Part shown: piece after piece, positions 1-6,932 of the stretch | How the letters are laid out: each line of letters starts with the position of its first letter | Position numbering within the stretch: the stretch's first letter is position 1 | Assembly (NCBI GenBank): GCA_050331475.1 | Contig: JBHJGU010000092.1 | Coordinates: 1-8,588 of the forward strand | DNA length: 8,588 nucleotides | Origin: JBHJGU01 sp050331475 | GTDB lineage: Bacteria; Pseudomonadota; Alphaproteobacteria; Caulobacterales; Maricaulaceae | Direction of reading: 5' to 3' | Notes under the pieces: generated by a model | The model's input: the letters and a program-made list of their open reading frames with translations, nothing else | The model's database searches: none | What the model was told of the DNA's origin: nothing | Translations under genes and position numbers: made by a program

Positions 1-33
1 CCGCCGCCGCCGCCTCCGCCGCCCCCTCCGCCG
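1..33 (+). repeat. CCG-rich triplet repeat encoding eleven prolines
   Basis: Eleven consecutive proline codons (CCG x4, CCT, CCG x2, CCC, CCT, CCG x2) open the window in frame with the surface protein gene. The tract may extend further upstream. It encodes a stiff, extended linker of the kind that spaces an exported domain away from a membrane anchor. Near-perfect CCG triplets could change length in frame by slippage, and the proline run would be expected to need elongation factor P during translation; both points are inferences. Confidence 0.85.
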
Positions 34-2919
34 GCTGACGATCCAACCGACACGGCGGCGATCGACCTGGTTCCCGGCGATTGTCCCGAAGGCACCACAC
101 CTGCTGTGATTGACTCGATCGACCTCACCGGTGTGCCGACGACCATCGGCGCATGCGAGATTTCTGGTGCGATCCTCACGGACTTGACCTTGCCGGGAGA
201 TACGGGTTTCGCGTTGAGCGGTCCTGTTTTCGTGGGCTCGGACACGGGCGTCGCCGGCGGCGTGTCGGCCACGTTGACCGTTGAACCCGGCACGATCGTG
301 TTTGGATCTTCTGGCTCAGACTTCCTCGTGGTCTCGCGCGGTTCGCAAATTATCGCAGACGGAACCGTCGATAGCCCGATCGTATTTACCTCGAACCAGG
401 ACGTTGGCGCCGGTGGCGTGGACGACGGCCTGGCGCCGGTCCCGACCTCGCGCGGTCAGTGGGGCGGTCTGGTGATCTCCGGCTTTGCGCCACAGAACGA
501 CTGCATCGACGCCGCCGCGGTGGGCGGCTCGGCGGAGTGCGAAGCCTCCGGCGAAGGCGACTCCGGCCTTTACGGTGGTGATCAGCCTGACGACGACTCC
601 GGCGTGCTCGACTTTGTCCGCGTTCAGTTCGCCGGCTTCCAGGTCAACGATGAAGACGAGCTCAACGGCATCGCTTTCCAAGCCGTCGGTTCGGGCGGGT
701 CGTTCACCAACCTGCAAGTTCATAATAACGAAGACGACGGTATCGAGTTCTTTGGCGGCACCGCCAACATCTCGAACGTCGCTCTGACCGGCATCGCCGA
801 TGACAGCTTGGACTACACCGACGGCTGGGTGGGTAACGCTCAATTCGTCGTGGTGGCGCAAGCCGCCGACGCCGCTGACAACGGGTTTGAGTTCGACAAT
901 CTGGACGGGGCGAACGATACGTTGCCGCGTTCCAATCCGACGATCTCGAACTTCACCTTGGTGGGGCAGGCCGCCAGTGCGGAGTCCGACCTGGGCATGT
1001 TGATCCGCGAAGGCACCGCAGGCACGCTGGTCAATGGCGTCGTTGTGGACTTCAACGACGCGGGCTTGGACATCGACAATATCGCGACCGTAGCTCGGAT
1101 CGGGGCGTCTGACGCGCCGGGCGACGAAGCTTTGGTGTTGCAGTCGATCCTGTTCGACAATGCGGAGAACTTCAACGACGACGCCGGCGCCTTGGAAGGT
1201 GAGCCGGACGACCTTGCGGATGTCGAAGTCGATACCGCGGACATCGTCGCTGACGCCATCGCAGCAGGCGATTTCGTCGACATTGTTGAGGTCGAGAACA
1301 CGCTAGCCGACACCTTCTTCCCGGGGCCGGCAGAGTTCGCCGTTCCGGTTGTGGATCCGACGACCTTGGGGTCCTTCTTCGAACCGGCGCCGTTTATTGG
1401 GGCGCTAGGTCCCGATGAAACCTTAGTCGACAACCGCTTTGCGGATTGGACGATCGCCTTGTTGCCGGACGTGACGCTGACCTGCCCGGTGGGCACAACC
1501 GAAAACGCCGATTCGCCTTTGGCGAACGACGGTTTGGTTTGCACCCTGCCGTCGCTCGTCGTGGGCGATCTGGTCTTGCCGGCGGGTCCGCTTTATGAGC
1601 TTGACGGCCCAACGTTCGTCGGTGTGGACCTCGGCCCCGATCCGGCCGACCCGCTTCCGACCGGTATCGAAGGCTCGTTGACCATCGCAGCGGGCGCGAC
1701 GGTGTTCGGCGCAAGCGGTTCGGACTTCTTAGTGGTCACCCGCGGTTCGCAATTGTTCTCTAATGGCACCTCGGTGAGCCCGGTGGTTTACACCTCGTCT
1801 GACGATCTGCTTGACGGGTCTGAAGATGACGGGTTCGTCAACGGCACGATCACCACCCGCGGTCAGTGGGGCGGTCTGATCCTAAACGGTCGCGCGCCGC
1901 AGAATGACTGCATCGACGCTGCGGCTTTGGGCGGTTCGGTCGACTGCGAAGCGTCTGGCGAAGGCGACTCCGGCCTTTATGGCGGCGCGACGGTGGACGA
2001 TGACTCGGGCAATATCTTCTTCTCCCGGGTCCAATTCGCCGGCTTCCAAGTGAACGACGAAGACGAGCTCAACGGCATCGCCTTCCAAGCGATCGGTAAT
2101 GGCGGCGTCTACGACTCGATCCAAGTCCATAACAATGAGGATGACGGTATCGAGTTCTTTGGCGGAACGGCCGACCTGAAGCGTGCGCTTCTAACCGGCA
2201 TTGCCGATGACAGCCTGGACTACACCGACGGTTGGGTGGGCAACGCTCAATTCGTCATCGTCCAGCAATTGCCCGACGCCGCTGATAACGGGTTCGAGTT
2301 CGATAATCTGGACGGGGCGAACGATACGTTGCCGCGTTCCAATCCGACGATCTCGAACTTCACCTTGGTGGGTCAGCCGGACAGCGCGGAATCTGACCTG
2401 GGCATGTTGATCCGCGAAGGCACCGCAGGCACGCTCGTCAACGGTATCGTTCTGGACTTCAACGACGCGGGCCTGGACATCGACAATATCGCGACCGTAG
2501 CTCGGATCGGGGCGTCTGACGCGCCGGGCGACGAAGCTTTGGTGTTGCAGTCGATCCTGTTCGACAATGCGGAGAACTTCAACGACGACTCCGGCGCCAT
2601 GGAAGGTGAGCCAGACGACCTTGCGGACGTCGAAGTCGACACCGGTGTGCTGGTGGCCGATGCGTTGGCCGCAGGCGACTTTGTCGACATCGTTGAAGGT
2701 GAAACCAGCCTGACGGGTCGGACCTTCGTGTTGGACGCGAGCGCGTTGGAGCCGGGTGCGAGCGAAGCGGCCGTACCGGTCGTTGATCCGACCGCGTTTG
2801 GCAGCTTCTTCGAGCCGGTCACTGTGATCGGCGCGCTCCAAGGCCCGGACGACACCTCGTTCGACGGTTGGACGTTGATTGTACCAGCGATCGGCACAAC
2901 CCCGACGTCCGCACCGTAA
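1..2919 (+). CDS. Large acidic exported protein with two tandem domains, TonB-receptor-associated type (5' end missing)
   Basis: The reading frame is open from the first base, so the start lies upstream; 972 residues are visible and end at TAA 2917-2919. The order is eleven prolines (1-11), a short acidic linker, domain copy 1 (about residues 21-489) and copy 2 (about 490-972). Shared motifs include RGQWGGL, APQNDCIDAA, ASGEGDSGLYGG, HNNEDDGIEFFGG, DDSLDYTDGWVGNAQF and NPTISNFTLVGQ, and each copy closes with VPVVDPT, GSFFEP, IGAL and a late Trp. I recognise these as typical of an uncharacterised secreted or lipoprotein family often encoded beside TonB-dependent receptors; short recurring Asn/Gly/Asp turns suggest a beta-helix-like fold (inference). 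Four Cys per copy and only one Lys (727) fit an extracytoplasmic acidic protein. The proline tract probably links the domains to an N-terminal anchor or signal upstream. Catalytic residues are not evident and function is unknown. Binding a nutrient for the downstream receptor is a guess from context. Confidence 0.9.
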   Translation, partial: PPPPPPPPPPPADDPTDTAAIDLVPGDCPEGTTPAVIDSIDLTGVPTTIGACEISGAILTDLTLPGDTGFALSGPVFVGSDTGVAGGVSATLTVEPGTIVFGSSGSDFLVVSRGSQIIADGTVDSPIVFTSNQDVGAGGVDDGLAPVPTSRGQWGGLVISGFAPQNDCIDAAAVGGSAECEASGEGDSGLYGGDQPDDDSGVLDFVRVQFAGFQVNDEDELNGIAFQAVGSGGSFTNLQVHNNEDDGIEFFGGTANISNVALTGIADDSLDYTDGWVGNAQFVVVAQAADAADNGFEFDNLDGANDTLPRSNPTISNFTLVGQAASAESDLGMLIREGTAGTLVNGVVVDFNDAGLDIDNIATVARIGASDAPGDEALVLQSILFDNAENFNDDAGALEGEPDDLADVEVDTADIVADAIAAGDFVDIVEVENTLADTFFPGPAEFAVPVVDPTTLGSFFEPAPFIGALGPDETLVDNRFADWTIALLPDVTLTCPVGTTENADSPLANDGLVCTLPSLVVGDLVLPAGPLYELDGPTFVGVDLGPDPADPLPTGIEGSLTIAAGATVFGASGSDFLVVTRGSQLFSNGTSVSPVVYTSSDDLLDGSEDDGFVNGTITTRGQWGGLILNGRAPQNDCIDAAALGGSVDCEASGEGDSGLYGGATVDDDSGNIFFSRVQFAGFQVNDEDELNGIAFQAIGNGGVYDSIQVHNNEDDGIEFFGGTADLKRALLTGIADDSLDYTDGWVGNAQFVIVQQLPDAADNGFEFDNLDGANDTLPRSNPTISNFTLVGQPDSAESDLGMLIREGTAGTLVNGIVLDFNDAGLDIDNIATVARIGASDAPGDEALVLQSILFDNAENFNDDSGAMEGEPDDLADVEVDTGVLVADALAAGDFVDIVEGETSLTGRTFVLDASALEPGASEAAVPVVDPTAFGSFFEPVTVIGALQGPDDTSFDGWTLIVPAIGTTPTSAP
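61..1467 (+). repeat. Internal tandem domain, copy 1
   Basis: This is the first of two homologous coding units in the surface protein. From RGQWGG (codon at 451) through the ARIGASDAPGDEAL region it aligns with copy 2 at a constant offset of 1407 bases (469 codons) without gaps. Its cysteines are at residues 28, 52, 168 and 180, matching the four in copy 2. It ends with VPVVDPT (1342-1362), GSFFEP, IGAL and an F-x-x-W segment. The exact boundaries at 61 and 1467 are estimates from where the Cys-containing opening segment starts again. Confidence 0.85.
1067..1182 (+). repeat. Exact 116-base repeat, first copy
   Basis: By eye, all 116 bases are identical to 2474-2589, wobble positions included, and the run is bounded by mismatches (C/T before; G/T after). 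Other exact runs between the two units at the same 1407-base spacing are 898-965 (68 bases) and 988-1028 (41 bases). Confidence 0.88.
1468..2919 (+). repeat. Internal tandem domain, copy 2
   Basis: This is the second unit of the duplicated protein, starting near DVTLTCP and running to the stop codon. Its cysteines fall at residues 495, 514, 637 and 649. The opening 120 or so residues have diverged from copy 1 and differ by small indels, while the centre is almost identical, with exact runs at 2305-2372, 2395-2435 and 2474-2589. The closing VPVVDPT motif lies at 2773-2793, eight codons later than expected from the 1407-base offset, so an insertion lies just before it. The tail after the last Trp is a short hydrophobic and Thr/Pro-rich end. 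Confidence 0.85.
2474..2589 (+). repeat. Exact 116-base repeat, second copy
   Basis: Identical to 1067-1182, in the same reading frame and at exactly 469 codons distance. It encodes the segment from DIDNIATVARIG to DNAENFNDD. Identity at third codon positions exceeds what protein-level selection alone would normally keep. Confidence 0.88.
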
Positions 2920-2932
2920 GTGTAAGCGGCGG

Positions 2933-2974
2933 TCAGTCGCCTAGCGACCGGGGAATTCGTTGCTAGGCGATTGA
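2933..2974 (+). terminator. Strong hairpin after the surface-protein gene (possible terminator or mRNA 3' stabiliser)
   Basis: The left arm TCAGTCGCCTAGC (2933-2945) pairs with GCTAGGCGATTGA (2962-2974). The stem is 13 pairs including one G-U, around a 16-base loop. It begins 13 bases after the TAA at 2917-2919. No run of T follows the stem (next bases TCGTCAAC), so classic Rho-independent termination is doubtful. Attenuation or protection of the upstream mRNA 3' end are alternatives. Confidence 0.55.
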
Positions 2975-2989
2975 TCGTCAACAAGTATC

Positions 2990-3023
2990 GGTTAGGGTGC
3001 GGGATCATCCCGCACCCATAACC
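2990..3023 (+). promoter_or_regulatory. Second hairpin in the receptor leader (terminator or attenuator-like)
   Basis: GGGTGCGGG (2995-3003) and CCCGCACCC (3009-3017) form a perfect 9-pair GC-rich stem with loop ATCAT. It is extended by GGTTA (2990-2994) pairing with TAACC (3019-3023), leaving one bulged A at 3018. No U-tract follows. It sits 16 bases after the previous hairpin and about 40 bases before the receptor's ribosome binding site, so it could attenuate read-through or block 3'-to-5' RNA decay. Confidence 0.5.
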
Positions 3024-3065
3024 ACCCGGGTCGCCGCTCGATCCCGGCCGGCGGCGCAACGCCCT

Positions 3066-3073
3066 GGAGGGGG
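3066..3073 (+). promoter_or_regulatory. Ribosome binding site deciding the receptor start
   Basis: GGAGGGGG is a strong Shine-Dalgarno match placed 5 bases (from the GGAGG core) before ATG 3076. The alternative in-frame ATG at 3094 has only GGGGA (3080-3084) in front of it. The 3076 start is therefore preferred, although 3094 would give a more conventional signal peptide beginning MKTK. Confidence 0.6.
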
Positions 3074-3075
3074 AC

Positions 3076-5817
3076 ATGTGGGGACCACAATCCATGAAAA
3101 CGAAGCCTTTTTTGGCCGCGCTCTTCGCGTCGAGCGCGGTTTTTGCTTTCGAGCCCGCTCTGGCGCAAGAAACGCCCGCGGAACAGCCGCAAACCACGCC
3201 TGAGGGCGAAGAGATCGAAACCATCGTTGTGCGCGGGGTGTTCATTCCCGATGAAAAGCGCTCGACCTCCGAGATCACCAGCCTGGTCGATAACACCGAT
3301 TTCCGCGCAACCGGGGACTCCAACGCGGCGTTGGCGCTCGGCCGTGTGCCCGGGATCACCATCGCCCGCGGCCGGTTCGCCGTGGTTCGGGGGTTAAACG
3401 AACGCTATTCGAACACAACGCTAAACGGTTCGCCGCTGTCGTCGCCGGAACCTTTGCGCCGCACGCCGCCACTGGATCTGTTCCCGACCAACGTGCTCGA
3501 CTCGATTGTGGTGCAAAAGACGTTTTCACCGGAGTATTCGGCCGAGTTTGGTGGCGGCTTGGTGCAGTTGCGCACCAACTCCATTCCTGATGAGGCGTTT
3601 TTCGAGATCGGCGGTTCGCTCGCTTACGACACGCTCACAACGCTGCAAAGCGACAATCTGCTGATCGACGGCGGCGGTCGCGATTTTCTCGGCTTCGATG
3701 ACGGCACCCGGAACATTCCTGAGGCGTTTGTCCCATTCTTCACCGGCGAAGATCTGATCCAAGATCTCGACCCCGCGCTACAGGCTGAGATTGGCCAAGC
3801 TTTGGCTATTCCCGAACTTATCGTGCTGCAAGAGGGCATTGTTCCGCCGAATTCTAGCCTCTCTGCGAATGCGGGTAATCGGTTTGACATTAACGACGCG
3901 CTCTCGATCGGTGTCATCGGCACGTTGGGCTATACGAATACGTTCGAACAGCGCGTTGGCGTGGTGGCGGACGCGGAGTTGCTGCCGGACGGATCGCTAT
4001 CATCCGGCGTGGACTTAGAGCGGACGTCGACGACTCAAAATGTGGGCCTGAACAGCTTGTTCGGTCTGGGTTTCGACATTTTCGACAACCACTTGCTGAC
4101 ATTCACATCTTTCTGGTTGCGCGACACGGAAATCGATGTCCGTGAAGAGATCGGTGAGGAAGACAGCTCCTTTGAGGCCGGCGTGACGGGTTTGTTCCAA
4201 GAGACCGAGTTTTTCGAGCGGCAAATCTGGGGCGTTCAATTCGGCGGCGAACATGTGTTTGAACCGCTCTTTGGTTTCGAAGCGGACTGGCGGGTGGCGT
4301 TCTCGGAATCGCTCCGCGACGCGCCGTTCGGCACCGAAGCCCAGTTTGAGTTTGAGGATGGACTCGACACGTTCTTGTTCGACGATTTCAGCCTAGAGTT
4401 CTCCGAAGTCGAAGAAAGCGTCTTTAACGCCGGCGTTGACACGCGTCTGCCGATCGTCTTGCCGACAGGACAAGAGGTGACCTTAAAGGGCGGTTATAAT
4501 ATCACCCGCACGGTTCGTAACGGCTTCCAGCGCCTGTTCGCCGTGAACACGTCAGGCATTGGGTCGTTCTTTGATACAACGGAGCTTTTCCAATCGCGGA
4601 TCGACTTCTTGCTGTCGGACGCCACCATTTTCCCCTTCGGTATCGAGTTTGAAGAGGTAGGCGGCGAAATCGCGACCTTCCCGCAAGCTCAAGAGGGCGA
4701 GTTGACGGTGGTCTCGAGCTATTTTGGTGTTGACGCGCAAGTCACCGACTTCTTGCGGGTTTCCGCGGGTTTCCGTGTCGAAGACAGCGTCCAGTTCATC
4801 AACACGTTCAACATCTCTGGCTCACTCGCGGACGATCCAGACTTCCTGGCGGTCGACAATGTGATCGAGGAGGCCTTTGTGTTGCCCGCCGCGACGATCA
4901 CCTGGAACTTTGCGGATAACCAACAACTCCGTGTGGGGTATTCGCAAACCGTGACGCGTCCGCAGTTCCGGGAATTGGCGCCCCAGACCTTCATCGACAC
5001 GGAAACCAACCGGGACTTCGGCGGTAACCCGTTCTTGGTGAACACCGAGCTACAGAACTTCGATATTCGGTGGGAATATTATTTTGGCCGGGATCGATTC
5101 ATCACAATCGGTGGCTTCTATAAGCTGATTGATCGCCCGATTGAAGAATTCTTCGCCCCGTCCGGCGACGATATCACAGTCGGCTTCTTCTCCGCCCCGT
5201 CTGCATTCCTACGCGGATTTGAGTTGGAGTATGAGCAAGTCTTTGGGCTTGGAGATTGGTTCGATTACCGCTTCTTATCCGACCAAGATCTGGTGGTGAA
5301 CTTTAACTACACCTTCACGGACAGTCAGGTGAATTCTGACGGCGGATCGTCCTTTGACGTGATCTCCGGCGGCGCGGTCACGACTGTGGCCGGCGATGAA
5401 GTTGTGATTACCGTGCCCGGCGTTTCGGCCCCGTTGTTCTTGGACGCGGACGGCTTCCTCGTGGACGGCCGCTCGCTACAGGGGCAGTCGGACCATATCC
5501 TCAACTTGCGAACCGGCCTGCGCTCGGACAAGCAAGAGTTCAATTTCGTCGTCAATTGGGCGTCGGATCGGATCTCGATTGTGGAGAACTTGAACCTCGG
5601 CATTCCGGCAGTGTTCGAAGATCCGCCGTTCCAGTTAGACGCGATCTATAACCGGACCTTCGACGTTCGCGGTTTCGAGTTCGATCTCGGCCTGCGGGCG
5701 CGGAATATTCTGGGTGAAGACTTCATCACCCAGGTTAGCGCCGGCGGCACAACGATTGATATCGACAGTTTCCAACGCGGTCGGGTGTTCTCGGCGAGCT
5801 TTAAAGCGCGCTATTAA
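3076..5817 (+). CDS. TonB-dependent outer-membrane receptor
   Basis: This 913-residue protein would import a scarce ligand across the outer membrane using energy passed on by TonB-ExbB-ExbD. A signal peptide covers about residues 1-30, with hydrophobic core FLAALFASSAVFAF and probable cleavage after PALA, before QET. A TonB-box-like ETIVVRG follows at 48-54. The plug domain (about 60-168) shows VVRGLNERYS (103-112), LDLFPTNVLDSIVVQKTF (from 133) and GGGLVQLRT (from 159). The remaining 740 or so residues are rich in alternating aromatic segments, as in a 22-strand barrel, and end with FSASFKARY, a terminal aromatic used in barrel assembly. There is no N-terminal signalling (STN) domain, so it is not a transducer-type receptor. 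The plug motifs match receptors commonly paired with secreted proteins like the one encoded upstream. The substrate cannot be read from sequence. The gene is bracketed by hairpins and may be an independently adjusted member of the cluster. Confidence 0.93.
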   Translation: MWGPQSMKTKPFLAALFASSAVFAFEPALAQETPAEQPQTTPEGEEIETIVVRGVFIPDEKRSTSEITSLVDNTDFRATGDSNAALALGRVPGITIARGRFAVVRGLNERYSNTTLNGSPLSSPEPLRRTPPLDLFPTNVLDSIVVQKTFSPEYSAEFGGGLVQLRTNSIPDEAFFEIGGSLAYDTLTTLQSDNLLIDGGGRDFLGFDDGTRNIPEAFVPFFTGEDLIQDLDPALQAEIGQALAIPELIVLQEGIVPPNSSLSANAGNRFDINDALSIGVIGTLGYTNTFEQRVGVVADAELLPDGSLSSGVDLERTSTTQNVGLNSLFGLGFDIFDNHLLTFTSFWLRDTEIDVREEIGEEDSSFEAGVTGLFQETEFFERQIWGVQFGGEHVFEPLFGFEADWRVAFSESLRDAPFGTEAQFEFEDGLDTFLFDDFSLEFSEVEESVFNAGVDTRLPIVLPTGQEVTLKGGYNITRTVRNGFQRLFAVNTSGIGSFFDTTELFQSRIDFLLSDATIFPFGIEFEEVGGEIATFPQAQEGELTVVSSYFGVDAQVTDFLRVSAGFRVEDSVQFINTFNISGSLADDPDFLAVDNVIEEAFVLPAATITWNFADNQQLRVGYSQTVTRPQFRELAPQTFIDTETNRDFGGNPFLVNTELQNFDIRWEYYFGRDRFITIGGFYKLIDRPIEEFFAPSGDDITVGFFSAPSAFLRGFELEYEQVFGLGDWFDYRFLSDQDLVVNFNYTFTDSQVNSDGGSSFDVISGGAVTTVAGDEVVITVPGVSAPLFLDADGFLVDGRSLQGQSDHILNLRTGLRSDKQEFNFVVNWASDRISIVENLNLGIPAVFEDPPFQLDAIYNRTFDVRGFEFDLGLRARNILGEDFITQVSAGGTTIDIDSFQRGRVFSASFKARY

Positions 5818-5832
5818 AGGCGCGCGGTTTTG

Positions 5833-5862
5833 GGGCGTCGACGCTTGCCAGCGTTGACGCCC
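5833..5862 (+). terminator. Hairpin after the receptor gene (probable terminator or attenuator before the T2SS genes)
   Basis: GGGCGTCGACGCT (5833-5845) pairs with AGCGTTGACGCCC (5850-5862). The stem is 13 pairs with a single G-U and a 4-base loop TGCC. It starts 16 bases after the receptor stop. The following bases (ACAAGCCGTTTCGC) lack a true U-tract, so termination may be partial or Rho-assisted. This would let some transcription enter gspC. Confidence 0.6.
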
Positions 5863-5916
5863 ACAAGCCGTTTCGCAATGCATCCTTGTTTGAAGCGGCT
5901 TTGAGGTTTCGGTGCG

Positions 5917-6930
5917 ATGGTTCGCTCCGCATGGCTTGGTGGGCTGGACCGGTTTGCAAAACCGACAAAGCCGACCGTCCTGTTCACGGAATTGGTTTTG
6001 GTCGCCGGTCTCGCGGTCGGCTGTGTCCAACTGCTTTGGGCGGTCAGCGCGCCACCCGCGCCTGAGAGCCTCCGCGCGCGCGCAGCGATACCGGCGCCCG
6101 CACGCCTCAACCCGACGCGCCCGGTGGATCTCACCCTTCTTCAGACCTCTAACCCGTTCCACGCCAGCGCACGCGCTACCCCCGACAACCGTGTCGGTGC
6201 AGAAGGCTTTGTGCCCGGCGGCGCGGACGCGGATGGCGACCTCGGCCTGGACGCACCGGAGACGTCGCTCGCCTTGAAGCTGACGGGCGTGCGCGCCTCG
6301 GTCAGTGCGCCATCAAGCGCGGTTATCGCCGTCGGCGACGAGCCCGACGCACGGTTCAAACCGGGCGATACACTGTTAGACGGTGTCGTCTTGCGTCGAA
6401 TTCTGCCTGATCGGGTGATCCTTTCCCGTAACGGCGCGTTGGAACGGCTGAGCTTGCCTGAGGCGCGTATCAATGCGGGCGCAGCGGTGATCGACGATGG
6501 GGTGGCGACGGCGGACCCGCCGCAGCCGAACGTTTTTACGGCTTCCGCCGTTAACGCCGGGTCCACGGAACTCGAGCCCTCCGCCGTGAGCCAAGCGGGC
6601 GACACAAGCGCTGCGCCGGTCCCCGAACCCGGCTTCGCCATCGCGGACGCGGACGCCTTGTTCAGTGTATTGGACCTGCGCGAACGACGCGAAAACGGCC
6701 AGCTGATCGGGTATGAAGCCCGGGCGCAGGGCGGACGGACGGCGGAATTGCGCCGCGTCGGCTTTCGCCCCGGCGATGTGGTGACGGCGGTCAATGGGGT
6801 GCGGCTGAACCGGACGGAGAACTTGGCCCGGCTTGAGGGCGTACTCGCCCAGGCGCGAACTGCTCGGATCACGGTCCAGCGCGACGGCGCGACAGAGGTT
6901 TTACGCGTGCGGTTGAGTGGAGAGGGATAA
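5917..6930 (+). CDS. gspC: Type II secretion system inner-membrane protein GspC
   Basis: GspC links the inner-membrane platform of the type II secretion system to the secretin GspD and helps recruit substrates in the periplasm. The 337-residue product has a short cytoplasmic N-terminus, one membrane segment at about 21-43 (VLFTELVLVAGLAVG onward) and a Pro/Ala-rich periplasmic linker with NPF at 79-81. The homology region (about 118-180) has the characteristic ALKLTGV, AVIAVG, FKPGD, LPDRVILSRNG and LERLSL. A C-terminal PDZ domain (about 254-335) shows RRENGQLIGY, RPGDVVTAVNG (from 284) and a closing VQRDG segment. A PDZ domain rather than a coiled coil places it with the PDZ-type GspC proteins. 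Start ATG 5917 has a modest GAGG at 5903-5906. gspD follows after 2 bases, showing an operon. No convincing promoter is visible in the 99 bases before it. Confidence 0.93.
   Translation: MVRSAWLGGLDRFAKPTKPTVLFTELVLVAGLAVGCVQLLWAVSAPPAPESLRARAAIPAPARLNPTRPVDLTLLQTSNPFHASARATPDNRVGAEGFVPGGADADGDLGLDAPETSLALKLTGVRASVSAPSSAVIAVGDEPDARFKPGDTLLDGVVLRRILPDRVILSRNGALERLSLPEARINAGAAVIDDGVATADPPQPNVFTASAVNAGSTELEPSAVSQAGDTSAAPVPEPGFAIADADALFSVLDLRERRENGQLIGYEARAQGGRTAELRRVGFRPGDVVTAVNGVRLNRTENLARLEGVLAQARTARITVQRDGATEVLRVRLSGEG
6919..6926 (+). promoter_or_regulatory. gspD ribosome binding site inside the end of gspC
   Basis: GGAGAGGG lies within the last codons of gspC and is spaced about 7 bases from the gspD ATG at 6933. 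With only 2 bases between the gspC stop and the gspD start, this suggests translational coupling of the two interacting subunits. Confidence 0.7.
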
Positions 6931-6932
6931 GG

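Noticed and set aside
840..1544. Long minus-strand open frame (234 codons) opposite the first domain copy
   Set aside because: It lies fully antisense to a well-supported gene, and its counterpart opposite copy 2 has the same Ser/Pro/Ala-rich composition. This is expected from the repeated GC-rich codons on the other strand; no domain or ribosome binding site is recognisable.
2920..3075. Search for a phosphate-regulon (Pho box) or clear sigma-70 promoter ahead of the receptor
   Set aside because: TTGATC at 2971 resembles a -35 element but no good -10 follows at the right distance, and no tandem CTGTCAT-like boxes are present. The likely promoter of the cluster would be upstream of the window.
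2373..3362. 329-codon minus-strand open frame crossing the surface protein end, the gap and the receptor start
   Set aside because: It runs through both intergenic hairpins and two real genes, shows no recognisable motif and has low-complexity composition, so it is a shadow of the opposite strand.
3094..5817. Shorter receptor start at ATG 3094
   Set aside because: It gives a neat signal peptide, but the strong GGAGG is positioned for ATG 3076. I keep 3076 while noting that the two cannot be separated from sequence alone.
5635..6162. Minus-strand 175-codon open frame spanning the receptor-gspC gap
   Set aside because: It reads through the hairpin and antisense to both neighbours, with Arg-rich composition typical of wrong-frame GC-rich DNA.
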